Source of the DNA: Pseudomonadota bacterium
GTDB taxonomy: Bacteria; Desulfobacterota; Desulfobulbia; Desulfobulbales; JAGXFP01
DNA length: 64,000 nt
Direction of reading: 5' to 3'
Assembly: GCA_018823285.1 (NCBI GenBank)
Contig: JAHJIQ010000018.1
Coordinates: 55,802 to 119,801 of the forward strand
Part shown: positions 37,235-45,505 of the stretch, one piece after another
How positions within the stretch are numbered: the stretch's first letter is position 1
Layout: every line of letters begins with the position of its first letter
The notes under the pieces: model-generated
The model's input: the letters and a program-made list of their open reading frames with translations, nothing else
Told to the model about the DNA's origin: nothing
Databases searched by the model: none
Made by a program: the position numbers and the translations under genes

Positions 37235-37735
37235 TTATTGAACAACAAACTCGGTGAAGTAGATGTTTTTCACTTTTTCCGGGCGCATGATTCTGTTGAA
37301 CCGGTCGAGGAGTTCGTCCCTGATCCGGATCTTGCCTTCAGGGGTCATTACATCCTCAAAGGTCAAACTGGTCAGGAGCATGATAACCATATCCCTTAAT
37401 TTTGGTTCCGCTTTTGTGGCAAGCTCTACCGCAAGTTCGTTTTCAAGTTCCAGTTCAACCTGGAGTTTCAGATAACGTTTCCCTTTGGGGTCGGCAAGGT
37501 TCACCGTGAAGGCGCTCAGCTTGTAGATCGCGCCGATCACTTCAGGCTGGACCGATTCTATCTGGTTCTCAGGTACTGGCGCCGGTTTCTGGGCAAGGAA
37601 TTTCGTATAGGCAAAAAAGCCGCCACCGCCCAGCATCAAAATCCCGACACCGATCAGGATGAACAACATTGCCTTGGATTTTTTCCTGGGTGTCGCTTCT
37701 GCTTCAGCCCCCTGGGCTTCCTTTTCGTCAGCCAT
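37235..37735 (-). CDS. fliL: Flagellar basal body-associated protein FliL
   Basis: Single-span inner-membrane protein near the stator, 166 residues: charged cytoplasmic N-terminus, membrane span about 22-44 (LFILIGVGILMLGGGGFFAY), and a periplasmic domain ending KNIYFTEFVVQ, the family signature. AGGAG is eight bases before the ATG. It is the first gene of the - strand flagellar operon and has a sigma-54 motif about 110 bases upstream. Confidence 0.93.
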   Translation of the reverse strand: MADEKEAQGAEAEATPRKKSKAMLFILIGVGILMLGGGGFFAYTKFLAQKPAPVPENQIESVQPEVIGAIYKLSAFTVNLADPKGKRYLKLQVELELENELAVELATKAEPKLRDMVIMLLTSLTFEDVMTPEGKIRIRDELLDRFNRIMRPEKVKNIYFTEFVVQ

Positions 37736-37778
37736 GTCAAGATCTCCTGTCGGAATAGATGTTTGTATAAAGCTGGGT

Positions 37779-37823
37779 GAGCAGCTTGCCTGCTCGCACG
37801 AAACTTATCCCCGAAGGGTGAAA
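37779..37823 (+). repeat. Repeat copy 2 in the fliL leader
   Basis: GAGCA-GCTTGCC-TGCTC, then GCACGAAACTTAT and CCCCGAAGGGTGAAA. Sequence and spacing match copy 1 in the rpsO-pnp spacer (10750 onward) except for substitutions in the hairpin loop and a 27-base deletion of the mutually exclusive hairpins. It lies inside the predicted 5' untranslated region of fliL, on the opposite strand. Confidence 0.6.
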
Positions 37824-37844
37824 AAAGATCCGTGTCTTTACCTA

Positions 37845-37860
37845 AGCAAACATTATGCCA
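37845..37860 (-). promoter_or_regulatory. Sigma-54 promoter motif upstream of fliL
   Basis: On the - strand TGGCATAATGTTTGCT matches TGGCACG-N4-TTGCW with two mismatches and exact GG-N10-GC spacing. The expected start is near 37833, leaving an approximately 98-base leader. RpoN control of middle flagellar genes is well known in polar-flagellated bacteria. Confidence 0.7.
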
Positions 37861-38290
37861 CAGAATTTTATCAGAAGTAAAACAGGATAAATGAGCGGTG
37901 GGACAGACGCCGGCTGTTTTCGGAACGTAAAGGCCGGTCCTGGGGGGTTAGTGTCTGCGCGCAGCTAACTCGCTGGTAAAGCACTTGAATTATTAGTGAT
38001 TTTTATAACTAGGGGTGGGGCAGGTTGAGGTGAAAGCCCAGGAATTTCCGGGGAGCGAATTTTACAGTGCCGCCGCGAATTATCAAGATTGCCCTGTACG
38101 GGAGACGTATAATTGACGTAATCAGAGAGGGGTGTCAAAAATCCCCCATGAAAATTGCCGGTGATTCTCTATTGCTCACGGCCGATAAATTTCCCGGCGT
38201 GGCTTCGGGTTGCCCTCATGTTTAATATTTTGTTCTTAATATACAGATGGCTGGCACCGGGCTGCATTGTTTCCTTTCTGCACGGTAAAG

Positions 38291-38465
38291 CATATGGCGA
38301 AGGAATTCAGAGGCAGGGGGTCGAACCAGTGAGAAAGCAGTTCAGTACTGCAAGCATAATGGAATCCATCGGGTTATATTGAAGGCAAGTGACTTGGGGA
38401 AGCCGGTTTATGAAAAAAAGGGTTTTTTCCCAACTCCTGGCCCGATGATGTTGTTCCTGCAGTAG
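38291..38465 (+). pseudogene. Degraded C-terminal remnant of a GNAT N-acetyltransferase
   Basis: In the frame ending at the TAG at 38463-38465 the translation reads EKAVQYCKHNGIHRVILKAS, then DLGKPVYEKKGFFPTPGPMM. This is a typical GNAT C-terminal half, in which the HGI-RV-LKASD-G-P-YEK-GF pattern is well known. The preceding family motif, MAKEFRGRG (from 38294), is in a different frame, and no intact N-terminal half or start is present, so this is a frameshifted fragment. The rest of 37736-38546 holds the sigma-54 site, repeat copy 2 and a small GCCTGT/ACAGGC hairpin (38486-38500), with no other gene seen. Confidence 0.6.
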
Positions 38466-38546
38466 AGGACAACGCAGTTTTCGCTGCCTGTTCTACAGGC
38501 AAGTTTCAGACAAACCGTACTCCTGTAAATTGAGAGTTGATCTGCG

Positions 38547-39923
38547 ATGAATTTGAACAACCGGACCGCCAGCATAACAATCGTCGATAATATTCAAGTG
38601 ACGGTTCCCGCCTCGTTACAGCTCATGACGCCATACGTTCTGCATGAGCAGGGTGACTGGTTTGAGGATGAAATAAAGTTTCTCCGGACCTTCATCAAAC
38701 CGGGCATGAAAATAATAGATATCGGGGCAAATTATGGTCTTTATACCCTTACCCTTGCCGGGATTGCAGGCGATCAGGGGAAAGTGTGGGCTTTTGAGCC
38801 TACTGGGGCAACGGTTTCCTGTTTAAGAAAGAGCATTGCGGACAACGGTTTCAACAACATCGAACTCATTCAGGCGGGGCTTTCAGACAAAATCAGGAAG
38901 GCGAATTTCTTCACCGGCCCTAATTCGGAACTCAACAGTTTGTCAAAGGAATCGGTGGCAGGAAACCAGCAGGAAACGGTTCTGCTGTTGACGCTCGATC
39001 ATTGCGCGAAGAAATATCAATGGGGGGATATCGATTTCATCAAGCTTGACGCTGAAGGAGAGGAAAGCAATATCCTGAAGAAAGGCAGAAGTTTTCTTTC
39101 TTCGTCCTCTCCGTTGATCATGTTTGAGCTGAAACACGGGGAGAAGGTCAACCTGTCCCTCATCAACCGTTTTGAAAGCCTGGGATATGACAGTTATCGC
39201 CTTATCCCGGGACTTGATGTTCTGGTTCCATTCAATCCTGATGAGCCTTTTGATCCCTATCTCTTGAATCTGTTCTGCTGCAGGAAGGACAAGGCGGCAC
39301 TTCTTGAGGCGGAACAATATCTGGTAAAACAAAGCGGTCAACAGGAGTGTCCTCCTGATGCCGGGATGATCAGGGAATATTTACTTCAATTTCCATTCGG
39401 AAATTCCATCAGCGGTCTTCACTTTCTGGCCGGAACCTCAGAGGATTATCTGAAGATATTCACCTCTTACATTCTTTCCCGTTCAGAATCAGCAAGTGCA
39501 GCGGAAAGGGTCGGGTATCTGTCTACCGCATTACAGGGTGTTCGCGATATACTTGAAAAAGGCGAACATGGAATTGAGCATCTGGCCGTTTTTGCAAGAG
39601 TTGCTTTTTCTGCAGGAGAAAGAGCTCTCGGGGTAGGAATTTTAAGAGACCTGATGAACCGCCACATCAGTGGTCGGGATCTGGAAATTGCTGAACCTTT
39701 TTTGCCGGTTTGTCCAAGATACGATGCCATATCTCCCCATGATGATATCAATGAGTGGCTGTTGTCTTCGATTCTTGAACAATACATCTCAAAACACGCG
39801 TTTTCTTCATATTTTACCCGCCGCACTTCATTGCCTCTCCTGGAAAAACTTGGGGAGCTCGGCTACATGGATGACCAGATGAAGAAAACAGAAGATATGA
39901 TCAAGAGGGTTTTTCCTTCATAA
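38547..39923 (+). CDS. FkbM family methyltransferase with uncharacterised C-terminal region
   Basis: SAM-dependent O-methyltransferase-like protein of 458 residues. The N-terminal FkbM domain (about 45-235) shows the SAM-binding motif MKIIDIGANYGLYTLTLAG, the acidic VWAFEPTGATVSCLRKSI segment and IDFIKLDAEGEESNILKKG. The C-terminal part (about 270-458) is mainly helical and is not recognised. FkbM proteins often methylate sugars or modified glycans; the substrate here is unknown. Next to a degraded GNAT gene and a flagellar operon, a glycan role is possible but unproven. The downstream cupin gene starts 15 bases later. Confidence 0.82.
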   Translation: MNLNNRTASITIVDNIQVTVPASLQLMTPYVLHEQGDWFEDEIKFLRTFIKPGMKIIDIGANYGLYTLTLAGIAGDQGKVWAFEPTGATVSCLRKSIADNGFNNIELIQAGLSDKIRKANFFTGPNSELNSLSKESVAGNQQETVLLLTLDHCAKKYQWGDIDFIKLDAEGEESNILKKGRSFLSSSSPLIMFELKHGEKVNLSLINRFESLGYDSYRLIPGLDVLVPFNPDEPFDPYLLNLFCCRKDKAALLEAEQYLVKQSGQQECPPDAGMIREYLLQFPFGNSISGLHFLAGTSEDYLKIFTSYILSRSESASAAERVGYLSTALQGVRDILEKGEHGIEHLAVFARVAFSAGERALGVGILRDLMNRHISGRDLEIAEPFLPVCPRYDAISPHDDINEWLLSSILEQYISKHAFSSYFTRRTSLPLLEKLGELGYMDDQMKKTEDMIKRVFPS

Positions 39924-39938
39924 GCAAAAGTTGCAGCC

Positions 39939-40397
39939 GTGAAGCCGACAGATTTTATTGAACATCCGGAAGGTGGCAGATACCGGGAGGTATTCAGATC
40001 GTCTTCCGTCATCCAGACCTCTCGCGGTTCGTCCAGATCTGCACTTACCCATATTTACTTCTCGCTGGAGGAAGGCGAGATGAGCCGTTTTCACAAGGTA
40101 GCCAGTGATGAGGTCTGGAATTTGTACCAGGGTGCAGGACTCTATCTCTATCTCTGGGATGGAACGGAGTCGCTTCCGGAGCGGGTGACGCTTTCCGAAG
40201 CAGAAAACTGTTTCTGCAACGTCGTGCCTGCCGGAACCTGGCAGGCTGCGGAACCGATAGCCGGGAAAGTGCTGGCAGGCTGTTCGGTCGCGCCCGGCTT
40301 TGAGTTCCTCGATTTTGAGCTGATTACTCCCGAATCAGATACGGCCAGGCGGCTTTTCACGATTGCTCCGGAACTGCAGAGATTTACCTCGCCCTGA
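39939..40397 (+). CDS. Cupin domain protein (DUF985 / Cupin_5)
   Basis: Small beta-barrel protein of 152 residues. The family opening FIEHPEGGRYREVFRSS, then THIYFSLEEGEMSRFHKVASDEVWNLYQGAGLYLYL and the C-terminal VPAGTWQAAEPI...GCSVAPGFEFLDFEL, are diagnostic. Members of the family include a mannose-6-phosphate isomerase-like fold of unknown reaction. The start is GTG at 39939, directly after the FkbM stop, so the pair is likely co-transcribed. Confidence 0.85.
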   Translation: MKPTDFIEHPEGGRYREVFRSSSVIQTSRGSSRSALTHIYFSLEEGEMSRFHKVASDEVWNLYQGAGLYLYLWDGTESLPERVTLSEAENCFCNVVPAGTWQAAEPIAGKVLAGCSVAPGFEFLDFELITPESDTARRLFTIAPELQRFTSP

Positions 40398-40467
40398 GCA
40401 GAAGCGATCATCGGTTGCCGGGTGATGACCGCTGTTCGACGGTCCCCAATCCCCAAGCGCAAAGAAC

Positions 40468-40869
40468 TCATTTCGGTTCAGTAGCGAGCATGAGTTTTGT
40501 GGCGCCCTGTTTTTTGGCCAGGTCCATCAGGTGAATAACCCGATCATAAACCACCCGCCGGTCCGCTTTCACCAAGACGCTTCCGGTCTTTGAATAACGC
40601 AGCCAGATCTCAAGGGTCTCAGCAAGATCCCGATCGGGAATTTTCTTGCTGTCGATGTAGTAGTCTCCCTTCCTGTCAATCATCACCACAAGGTTTTCCT
40701 GGTGTAAGATGCCTGGCGTCTCGACTCTCGGGAGTTTTATATCCATCGAGTCCTGCTCGATAAAGTTGCTGGTCAGGAGAAAATAGATCAGAAGCAGAAA
40801 AACGATATCAATCAGGGCGGTGAGGGGAATGACGCTCGCGGTCTGTTCCTTTCGGGGAAATCGAAGCAT
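40468..40869 (-). CDS. exbD: ExbD/TolR family biopolymer transport protein
   Basis: Single-span protein (133 residues) of the proton-driven ExbBD/TolQR motor. The membrane helix SVIPLTALIDIVFLLLIYFLLTSNF (about 14-38) carries the essential Asp in PLTALIDIVFLL. The periplasmic domain follows (IKLPRVETP...VLVKADRRVVYDRVIHLMDLAKKQGATKLMLATEP). It starts 11 bases after exbB. TonB is not seen nearby, so ExbD versus TolR remains open. Confidence 0.9.
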   Translation of the reverse strand: MLRFPRKEQTASVIPLTALIDIVFLLLIYFLLTSNFIEQDSMDIKLPRVETPGILHQENLVVMIDRKGDYYIDSKKIPDRDLAETLEIWLRYSKTGSVLVKADRRVVYDRVIHLMDLAKKQGATKLMLATEPK

Positions 40870-40880
40870 GCATTCTTTCC

Positions 40881-41501
40881 TTATTCCGGCCAGCCCTTGA
40901 TGACCCGGATGGCCACTTCCTCAAGATCCGACTGAAGGAGATGGAGTTTCCCGAGCAGGTAATTGTGGAAGATCATCAGCGGAATGGCGACGATCAGCCC
41001 GCAGGCGGTGGTCAGCATGGCCTCCCAGATTCCTCCGGCGAGCAGCGAGGCATTGACCCGGCCGCCCATGTTTTCGACAACCATGAATGCCTTGATCATT
41101 CCGACGACTGTTCCGAGAAGACCGAGCAGGGGAGAGATGTTGCCGAGAACGGCCAGGGTGCCAAGGTTGCCGGAAAGATGTCTGACTTCTCTTTCCACCC
41201 CGTGACTCAGCAGTATTTCCAGAGTGTCCCGATCTTTGATTTCTGAACCGAGTATTTCAACGAGAAGTCTTTCGGCGGCGGTCAGCCTCCTGGTGCGAGG
41301 AGGGGTATGGCCTGCGGCGAACTCTTTCGCCTGGTCGATCAGCCCGTCATTCACCAGTCTGATCAGGACGCTTTCGCCATCTTTTCTGCCCGCGGCGGAG
41401 CGAAAGACCAGCAGTTTTTGAAAGAAGATGAACCAGCCGACCAGGGAGCAGATGAGTATCGGCCAGACCAGAAGTCCGCCCTTTGAAAGAAGATCGAGCA
41501 T
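40881..41501 (-). CDS. exbB: MotA/TolQ/ExbB family proton channel protein
   Basis: Three-span motor subunit of 206 residues paired with ExbD. Features are an N-terminal span (LLVWPILICSLVGWFIFFQKLLVF), a large cytoplasmic loop with LGTLAVLGNISPLLGLLGTVVGMIKAF, and GGIWEAMLTTACGLIVAIPLMIFHNYL. The ATG at 41501 is preferred over the GTG at 41513, which would add four residues. It energises outer-membrane transport or envelope integrity together with exbD. Confidence 0.9.
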   Translation of the reverse strand: MLDLLSKGGLLVWPILICSLVGWFIFFQKLLVFRSAAGRKDGESVLIRLVNDGLIDQAKEFAAGHTPPRTRRLTAAERLLVEILGSEIKDRDTLEILLSHGVEREVRHLSGNLGTLAVLGNISPLLGLLGTVVGMIKAFMVVENMGGRVNASLLAGGIWEAMLTTACGLIVAIPLMIFHNYLLGKLHLLQSDLEEVAIRVIKGWPE

Positions 41502-41583
41502 GCGGTCTCTCACGCGATGAAATGTATAATCTATTTTGAGGGTATGATAAAAAGGGAGGGAATGTCAAAAATATGATGGGAAA

Positions 41584-41611
41584 TAAAAAAGCCCGGGTCC
41601 GAGACCCGGGC
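41584..41611 (-). terminator. Intrinsic terminator downstream of nifJ
   Basis: A 9-bp perfect stem, GCCCGGGTC / GACCCGGGC (41591-41599 and 41603-41611), with a 3-base loop; on the - strand it is followed by TTTTTTATTT. It starts 28 bases after the nifJ stop and separates it from exbB. Confidence 0.9.
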
Positions 41612-41639
41612 TCATTTTTACTGTTCTAATAGTTTCTGC

Positions 41640-44600
41640 TTACTTTTTCTTTTTGGCAGCTGTCTTTTTTGCCGGTGCCGCTTTTTTTGCGGGAGCTGCT
41701 TTTTTTGTAGCTGCAGGGGTCTTGTTGTCACAGCAGCTTCCGCAAGGCTCAAGGGCTTTGGCTCGTCCTTCCAGGAACTTCCAGCTCTTGTCAACGTCCT
41801 TCTGGGACATCTCCATCAGCTCTTCGGCGTGCTCAGGGTTCATCATCTTCAGCATCCGGTAGCGGTTCTCATTCAGCGCGTAATTCGCGAAAGGAATCGA
41901 CGGCGCCTTGGAATCGATGTGCAGCGGGTTTTTGCCTTCCGCTTCCAGATCCGGGTTGTAGCGATAGAGCGGCCAGTGTCCGCAGTTTACTGCCAGCTGC
42001 TGCTGCTCAAGACCCTTGGCCAGGTTGAGGCCGTGGTTGATGCAGTGTGAGTAGGCAATGATCAGTGACGGTCCGTCATAGGCTTCCGCCTCGGCGAAGG
42101 CCTTGGCGACCTGCATCGGGTTGGCGCCCATCGCCACCTTGGCGACGTAGACGTTGCCGTAGGTGGAGAAGATCATGCCGATGTCCTTCTTCGGCATCTT
42201 CTTGCCGCCGGCCGCGAACTGGGCGGTGGCGGCACGGGGGGTAGATTTTGACATCTGGCCGCCGGTGTTGGAGTAGACCTCGGTGTCGAGGATCAGGACG
42301 TTCACGTTTTCGCCGGAAGCGAGCACGTGGTCAAGACCGCCGTAGCCGATGTCATAGGCCCAGCCGTCACCGCCGATGATCCAGACCGATTTCTTGACCA
42401 GGTAATCGGCAACCGGAAGCAACCGGGTGGCGATTTTTGATTTGCTCTTGGCCAGGTCTTTTTTCAGTTTGGCAACCCGGTCGCGCTGGGCCTCGATTTC
42501 GTCCTGGGTCTTCTGGGAGGCATTGCTCAGGTCGCTGGCGACCTTCTTGGTGATCAGTTTCTCGGCGACCGCCTTGTCAAGCAGCTCAATCGCCTGCGCG
42601 GCGAGTTTGTTAACGGAATTCCGCATCCCCAGACCGAACTCGGCGTTGTCCTCGAAGAGCGAGTTGGCCCAGGAAGGACCGCGACCGTCTGCCCGCTTGG
42701 TGTAAGGGGTGGTGGGCAGGTTGCCGCCGTAGATCGAAGAACAGCCGGTGGCGTTGGCGATCATCATCCGGTCGCCGAACATCTGGGTGGCGAGCTTGAT
42801 GTATGGGGTTTCGCCGCAGCCTGCACAGGCGCCGGAGAACTCCATCAAAGGCTGCTTCAGCTGGCTGCCCTTGACGGTGGAGGTGTCGATGTCGCTGTTT
42901 GGAACTTCCGGCAGGGCGAGGAAGTACTTGACGTTGGTCGATTCCTGGACCCGCAGTGCCTCGTTGTTGTCGATCATCTTCAGGGCCTTGGTCTTGGCCG
43001 GGCAGACATTGACGCACAGGGTACAACCGCAGCAGTCTTCGGTGAAAACCTGAATGGTGGTCTTGCGGCCCTTGAACTGGGCGCCGACCGCATCAACGGT
43101 CTTGAAGCTCTTCGGCGATTTTTTCAGGTCGGCCGGTTTGACGATCTTCATCCGGATTGATGCATGGGGGCAGACCAGAGAGCAGCGTCCGCACTGGATG
43201 CAGTTTTCCGGCAGCCATTCGGGAACATGAACAGCGATATTCCGCTTTTCGTACTGGGTGGTGCCGGTGGGCCAGGTGCCGTCATCGGGCATCTGGGAAA
43301 CCTTGATCTGGTCACCCTTGCCCTCGATCATCTTGGCGGTGACATTTTTTACGAAATCAGGGGCGTCGGCCGGAACGACCGGAGGCTTGGCATGGCCGCC
43401 CGCTGTTTTGGGGATCTTGACCTCAACGATGTTGTTGACTGCGGCATCAACGGCGCCGTAGTTCATCTCGACAACCTTGTCGCCTTTCTTGCCGTAGGTT
43501 TTCTTGATGGCGCCCTTGATCGCCTTGATCGCTTCATCCTTGGTGAGGATGCCGGAGATCAGGAAGAAGGCGGTCTGCATGATCATGTTGATCCGCGCGC
43601 CGAGTCCCAAAGCCTCAGCAAGTTTGATCGCATCGATGATATAGAATTTGGTCTTCTTGGCAATCAGGTCCTTTTGAACCTGAGAAGGCAGCTGTTTCCA
43701 GACCTGGTCCTTGTTGAAGGTGGTGGTGAGCAGGAAGGTGCCGTTGTCTTCCAGGTTGGTCAGCATGTCGTACTTGTCCAGGAAGGTGAAATTGTGGCAG
43801 GCCACGAAATTCGCCTTGGTGATCAGGTAAGGGGCAACGATCTTGTTCTTGCCGAAGCGCAGATGGCTGGTGGTGATGGAGCCGGACTTTTTGGAGTCGT
43901 AAACGAAGTAGCCCTGGGCGCTGTTCGGGGTCTCGGTGCCGATGATCTTGATGGTGTTCTTGTTGGCGCCGACGGTGCCGTCCGCACCAAGACCGTAGAA
44001 CATGGCCCGGACCACGTCCTTGCCCTCGATGCTGAAGTTGGGGTCGTATTTGAGGCTCGTTTTGGCGACATCATCGTCGGGTCCGACGCAGAAATGGTTT
44101 TTCGGTTTCTTGGCAGCCATGTTGTCGAAAACTGCTTTCACCATGGCCGGGGTGAATTCGGCGGAACCGAGACCGTAGCGGCCGCCCAGGATGGTCGGGG
44201 CGCTCTTCAGGGTCTTGGCTTCAACGCCTTCACCGACCGCGGTGCGGATATCAAGGTACAGCGGGTCGCCGGCGCTGCCCGGTTCCTTACAGCGGTCGAG
44301 AACGGTGATCCGTTTTACCGATTTTGGCAGGGCGCTGACCATCGCGGCAGAATCAAACGGGCGGAAAAGGCGGACAATGACCAGGCCGACTTTCTTCTTG
44401 TTCTTGATCAGGTGCTCAACGGTTGCGGCAACGGTTTCGGCTCCGGAACCCATCATTACAATCACGTCTTCGGCGTTCGGTGCGCCCATGTAATCGAAGA
44501 GATGGTACTGGCGACCGGTCAGTTTGGCGAATTTGTCCATGGTTTTCTGGACGATGGTCGGACAGGCCTGATAGTACTTGTTGGTGGTTTCACGGCCGGT

Positions 44601-45278
44601 GAAGTATACGTCCGGGTTCTGGGCGGTACCGCGCATCATCGGTCGGTCCGGAGTAAGGCCGCGCTCACGGTGGGCGACGACCAGCTTCTCATCGATCATC
44701 TTGCTCATGTCGTCGGTGGTGAGCTGCTCGATCTTCTGGATCTCGTGCGAGGTCCGGAACCCGTCGAAGAAATGCATGAAGGGAATACGGCTCTGCAGGG
44801 CGGCCTGGGTGGAGATCAGCGCCATGTCCTGGCATTCCTGGACGTTCTGGGAGCAGAGCATCGCCCAACCGGTCTGACGGGCGGCCATGACATCGCTGTG
44901 GTCGCCGAAGATCGACAACCCCTGATAGGCCAGGGAGCGGGCGGTGATGTGAAAAACTGTGGGGGTCAGCTCGCCGGCGATTTTGAACATATTGGGGAGC
45001 ATCAGGAGAAGCCCCTGGGAGGCGGTGAAGGTGGTACACAGGGCACCGGTGGTCAGACTGCCGTGCAGGGCACCGGCAACACCACCTTCCGACTGCATCT
45101 GGGTGACGACCGGAATCGAACCCCAGATATTCTCCTGTTTGGCGGTCGCTTTGGTGTCGGCTTCGGCCGCCATCGGCGAAGACGGAGTGATCGGGTAAAT
45201 GGTGATGACCTCACTGGTGGCATAGGCCACGTGGGTACACGCCTGGTTACCGTCAATGGTTACCATTTTTCGGGACAT
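41640..45278 (-). CDS. nifJ: Pyruvate:ferredoxin (flavodoxin) oxidoreductase, single chain
   Basis: Homodimeric thiamine-diphosphate/[4Fe-4S] enzyme that converts pyruvate and CoA to acetyl-CoA, CO2 and reduced ferredoxin; central to anaerobic metabolism. The 1212-residue protein has the N-terminal pyrimidine-binding domain (GNQACTHVAYATSEVITIYPITPSSPMAA), the gamma-like domain, a ferredoxin domain with two clusters (CIQCGRCSLVCP and CCGCTLCVNVCPAK), the proximal cluster motif SGACAGCGETPY, and the TPP site GDGWAYDIGYGGLDH...NTGGQMSKSTP. AAGGAG precedes the ATG at 45278; ten upstream residues in the frame are rejected. Unusual: the last about 24 residues are a Lys/Ala/Pro-rich tail (KKAAPAKKAAPAKK) after the usual end. 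Confidence 0.96.
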   Translation of the reverse strand: MSRKMVTIDGNQACTHVAYATSEVITIYPITPSSPMAAEADTKATAKQENIWGSIPVVTQMQSEGGVAGALHGSLTTGALCTTFTASQGLLLMLPNMFKIAGELTPTVFHITARSLAYQGLSIFGDHSDVMAARQTGWAMLCSQNVQECQDMALISTQAALQSRIPFMHFFDGFRTSHEIQKIEQLTTDDMSKMIDEKLVVAHRERGLTPDRPMMRGTAQNPDVYFTGRETTNKYYQACPTIVQKTMDKFAKLTGRQYHLFDYMGAPNAEDVIVMMGSGAETVAATVEHLIKNKKKVGLVIVRLFRPFDSAAMVSALPKSVKRITVLDRCKEPGSAGDPLYLDIRTAVGEGVEAKTLKSAPTILGGRYGLGSAEFTPAMVKAVFDNMAAKKPKNHFCVGPDDDVAKTSLKYDPNFSIEGKDVVRAMFYGLGADGTVGANKNTIKIIGTETPNSAQGYFVYDSKKSGSITTSHLRFGKNKIVAPYLITKANFVACHNFTFLDKYDMLTNLEDNGTFLLTTTFNKDQVWKQLPSQVQKDLIAKKTKFYIIDAIKLAEALGLGARINMIMQTAFFLISGILTKDEAIKAIKGAIKKTYGKKGDKVVEMNYGAVDAAVNNIVEVKIPKTAGGHAKPPVVPADAPDFVKNVTAKMIEGKGDQIKVSQMPDDGTWPTGTTQYEKRNIAVHVPEWLPENCIQCGRCSLVCPHASIRMKIVKPADLKKSPKSFKTVDAVGAQFKGRKTTIQVFTEDCCGCTLCVNVCPAKTKALKMIDNNEALRVQESTNVKYFLALPEVPNSDIDTSTVKGSQLKQPLMEFSGACAGCGETPYIKLATQMFGDRMMIANATGCSSIYGGNLPTTPYTKRADGRGPSWANSLFEDNAEFGLGMRNSVNKLAAQAIELLDKAVAEKLITKKVASDLSNASQKTQDEIEAQRDRVAKLKKDLAKSKSKIATRLLPVADYLVKKSVWIIGGDGWAYDIGYGGLDHVLASGENVNVLILDTEVYSNTGGQMSKSTPRAATAQFAAGGKKMPKKDIGMIFSTYGNVYVAKVAMGANPMQVAKAFAEAEAYDGPSLIIAYSHCINHGLNLAKGLEQQQLAVNCGHWPLYRYNPDLEAEGKNPLHIDSKAPSIPFANYALNENRYRMLKMMNPEHAEELMEMSQKDVDKSWKFLEGRAKALEPCGSCCDNKTPAATKKAAPAKKAAPAKKTAAKKKK

Positions 45279-45505
45279 GAGTTTCTCCTTGATAGATTTT
45301 ATTAACAATTATTTTAGATAAATTATTAGTAGTGTCTTTTCTGCGTAACAGTATTCTTGTTTCAGGAGTTTATCAGGCTGGAAAATCGAACAAAATAATC
45401 TAATCAGTTCAGAATATCAATACCCCAGACACAGGAAAGTAGTGCAAAAGACCCCGAAACGGAAATAATTTACACAGGATAACGGTGGGGCAGGCGATTT
45501 GCCCC

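Noticed and set aside
38155..38382. 75-codon open frame before the FkbM gene
   Set aside because: It reads out of frame through the GNAT remnant; the remnant is better explained as a degraded gene.
43164..45305. 713-codon open frame on the + strand opposite nifJ
   Set aside because: A shadow of the strong codon bias of the PFOR gene; the translated sequence is Gly/Asp/His-rich low complexity with no family motif and no ribosome-binding site.
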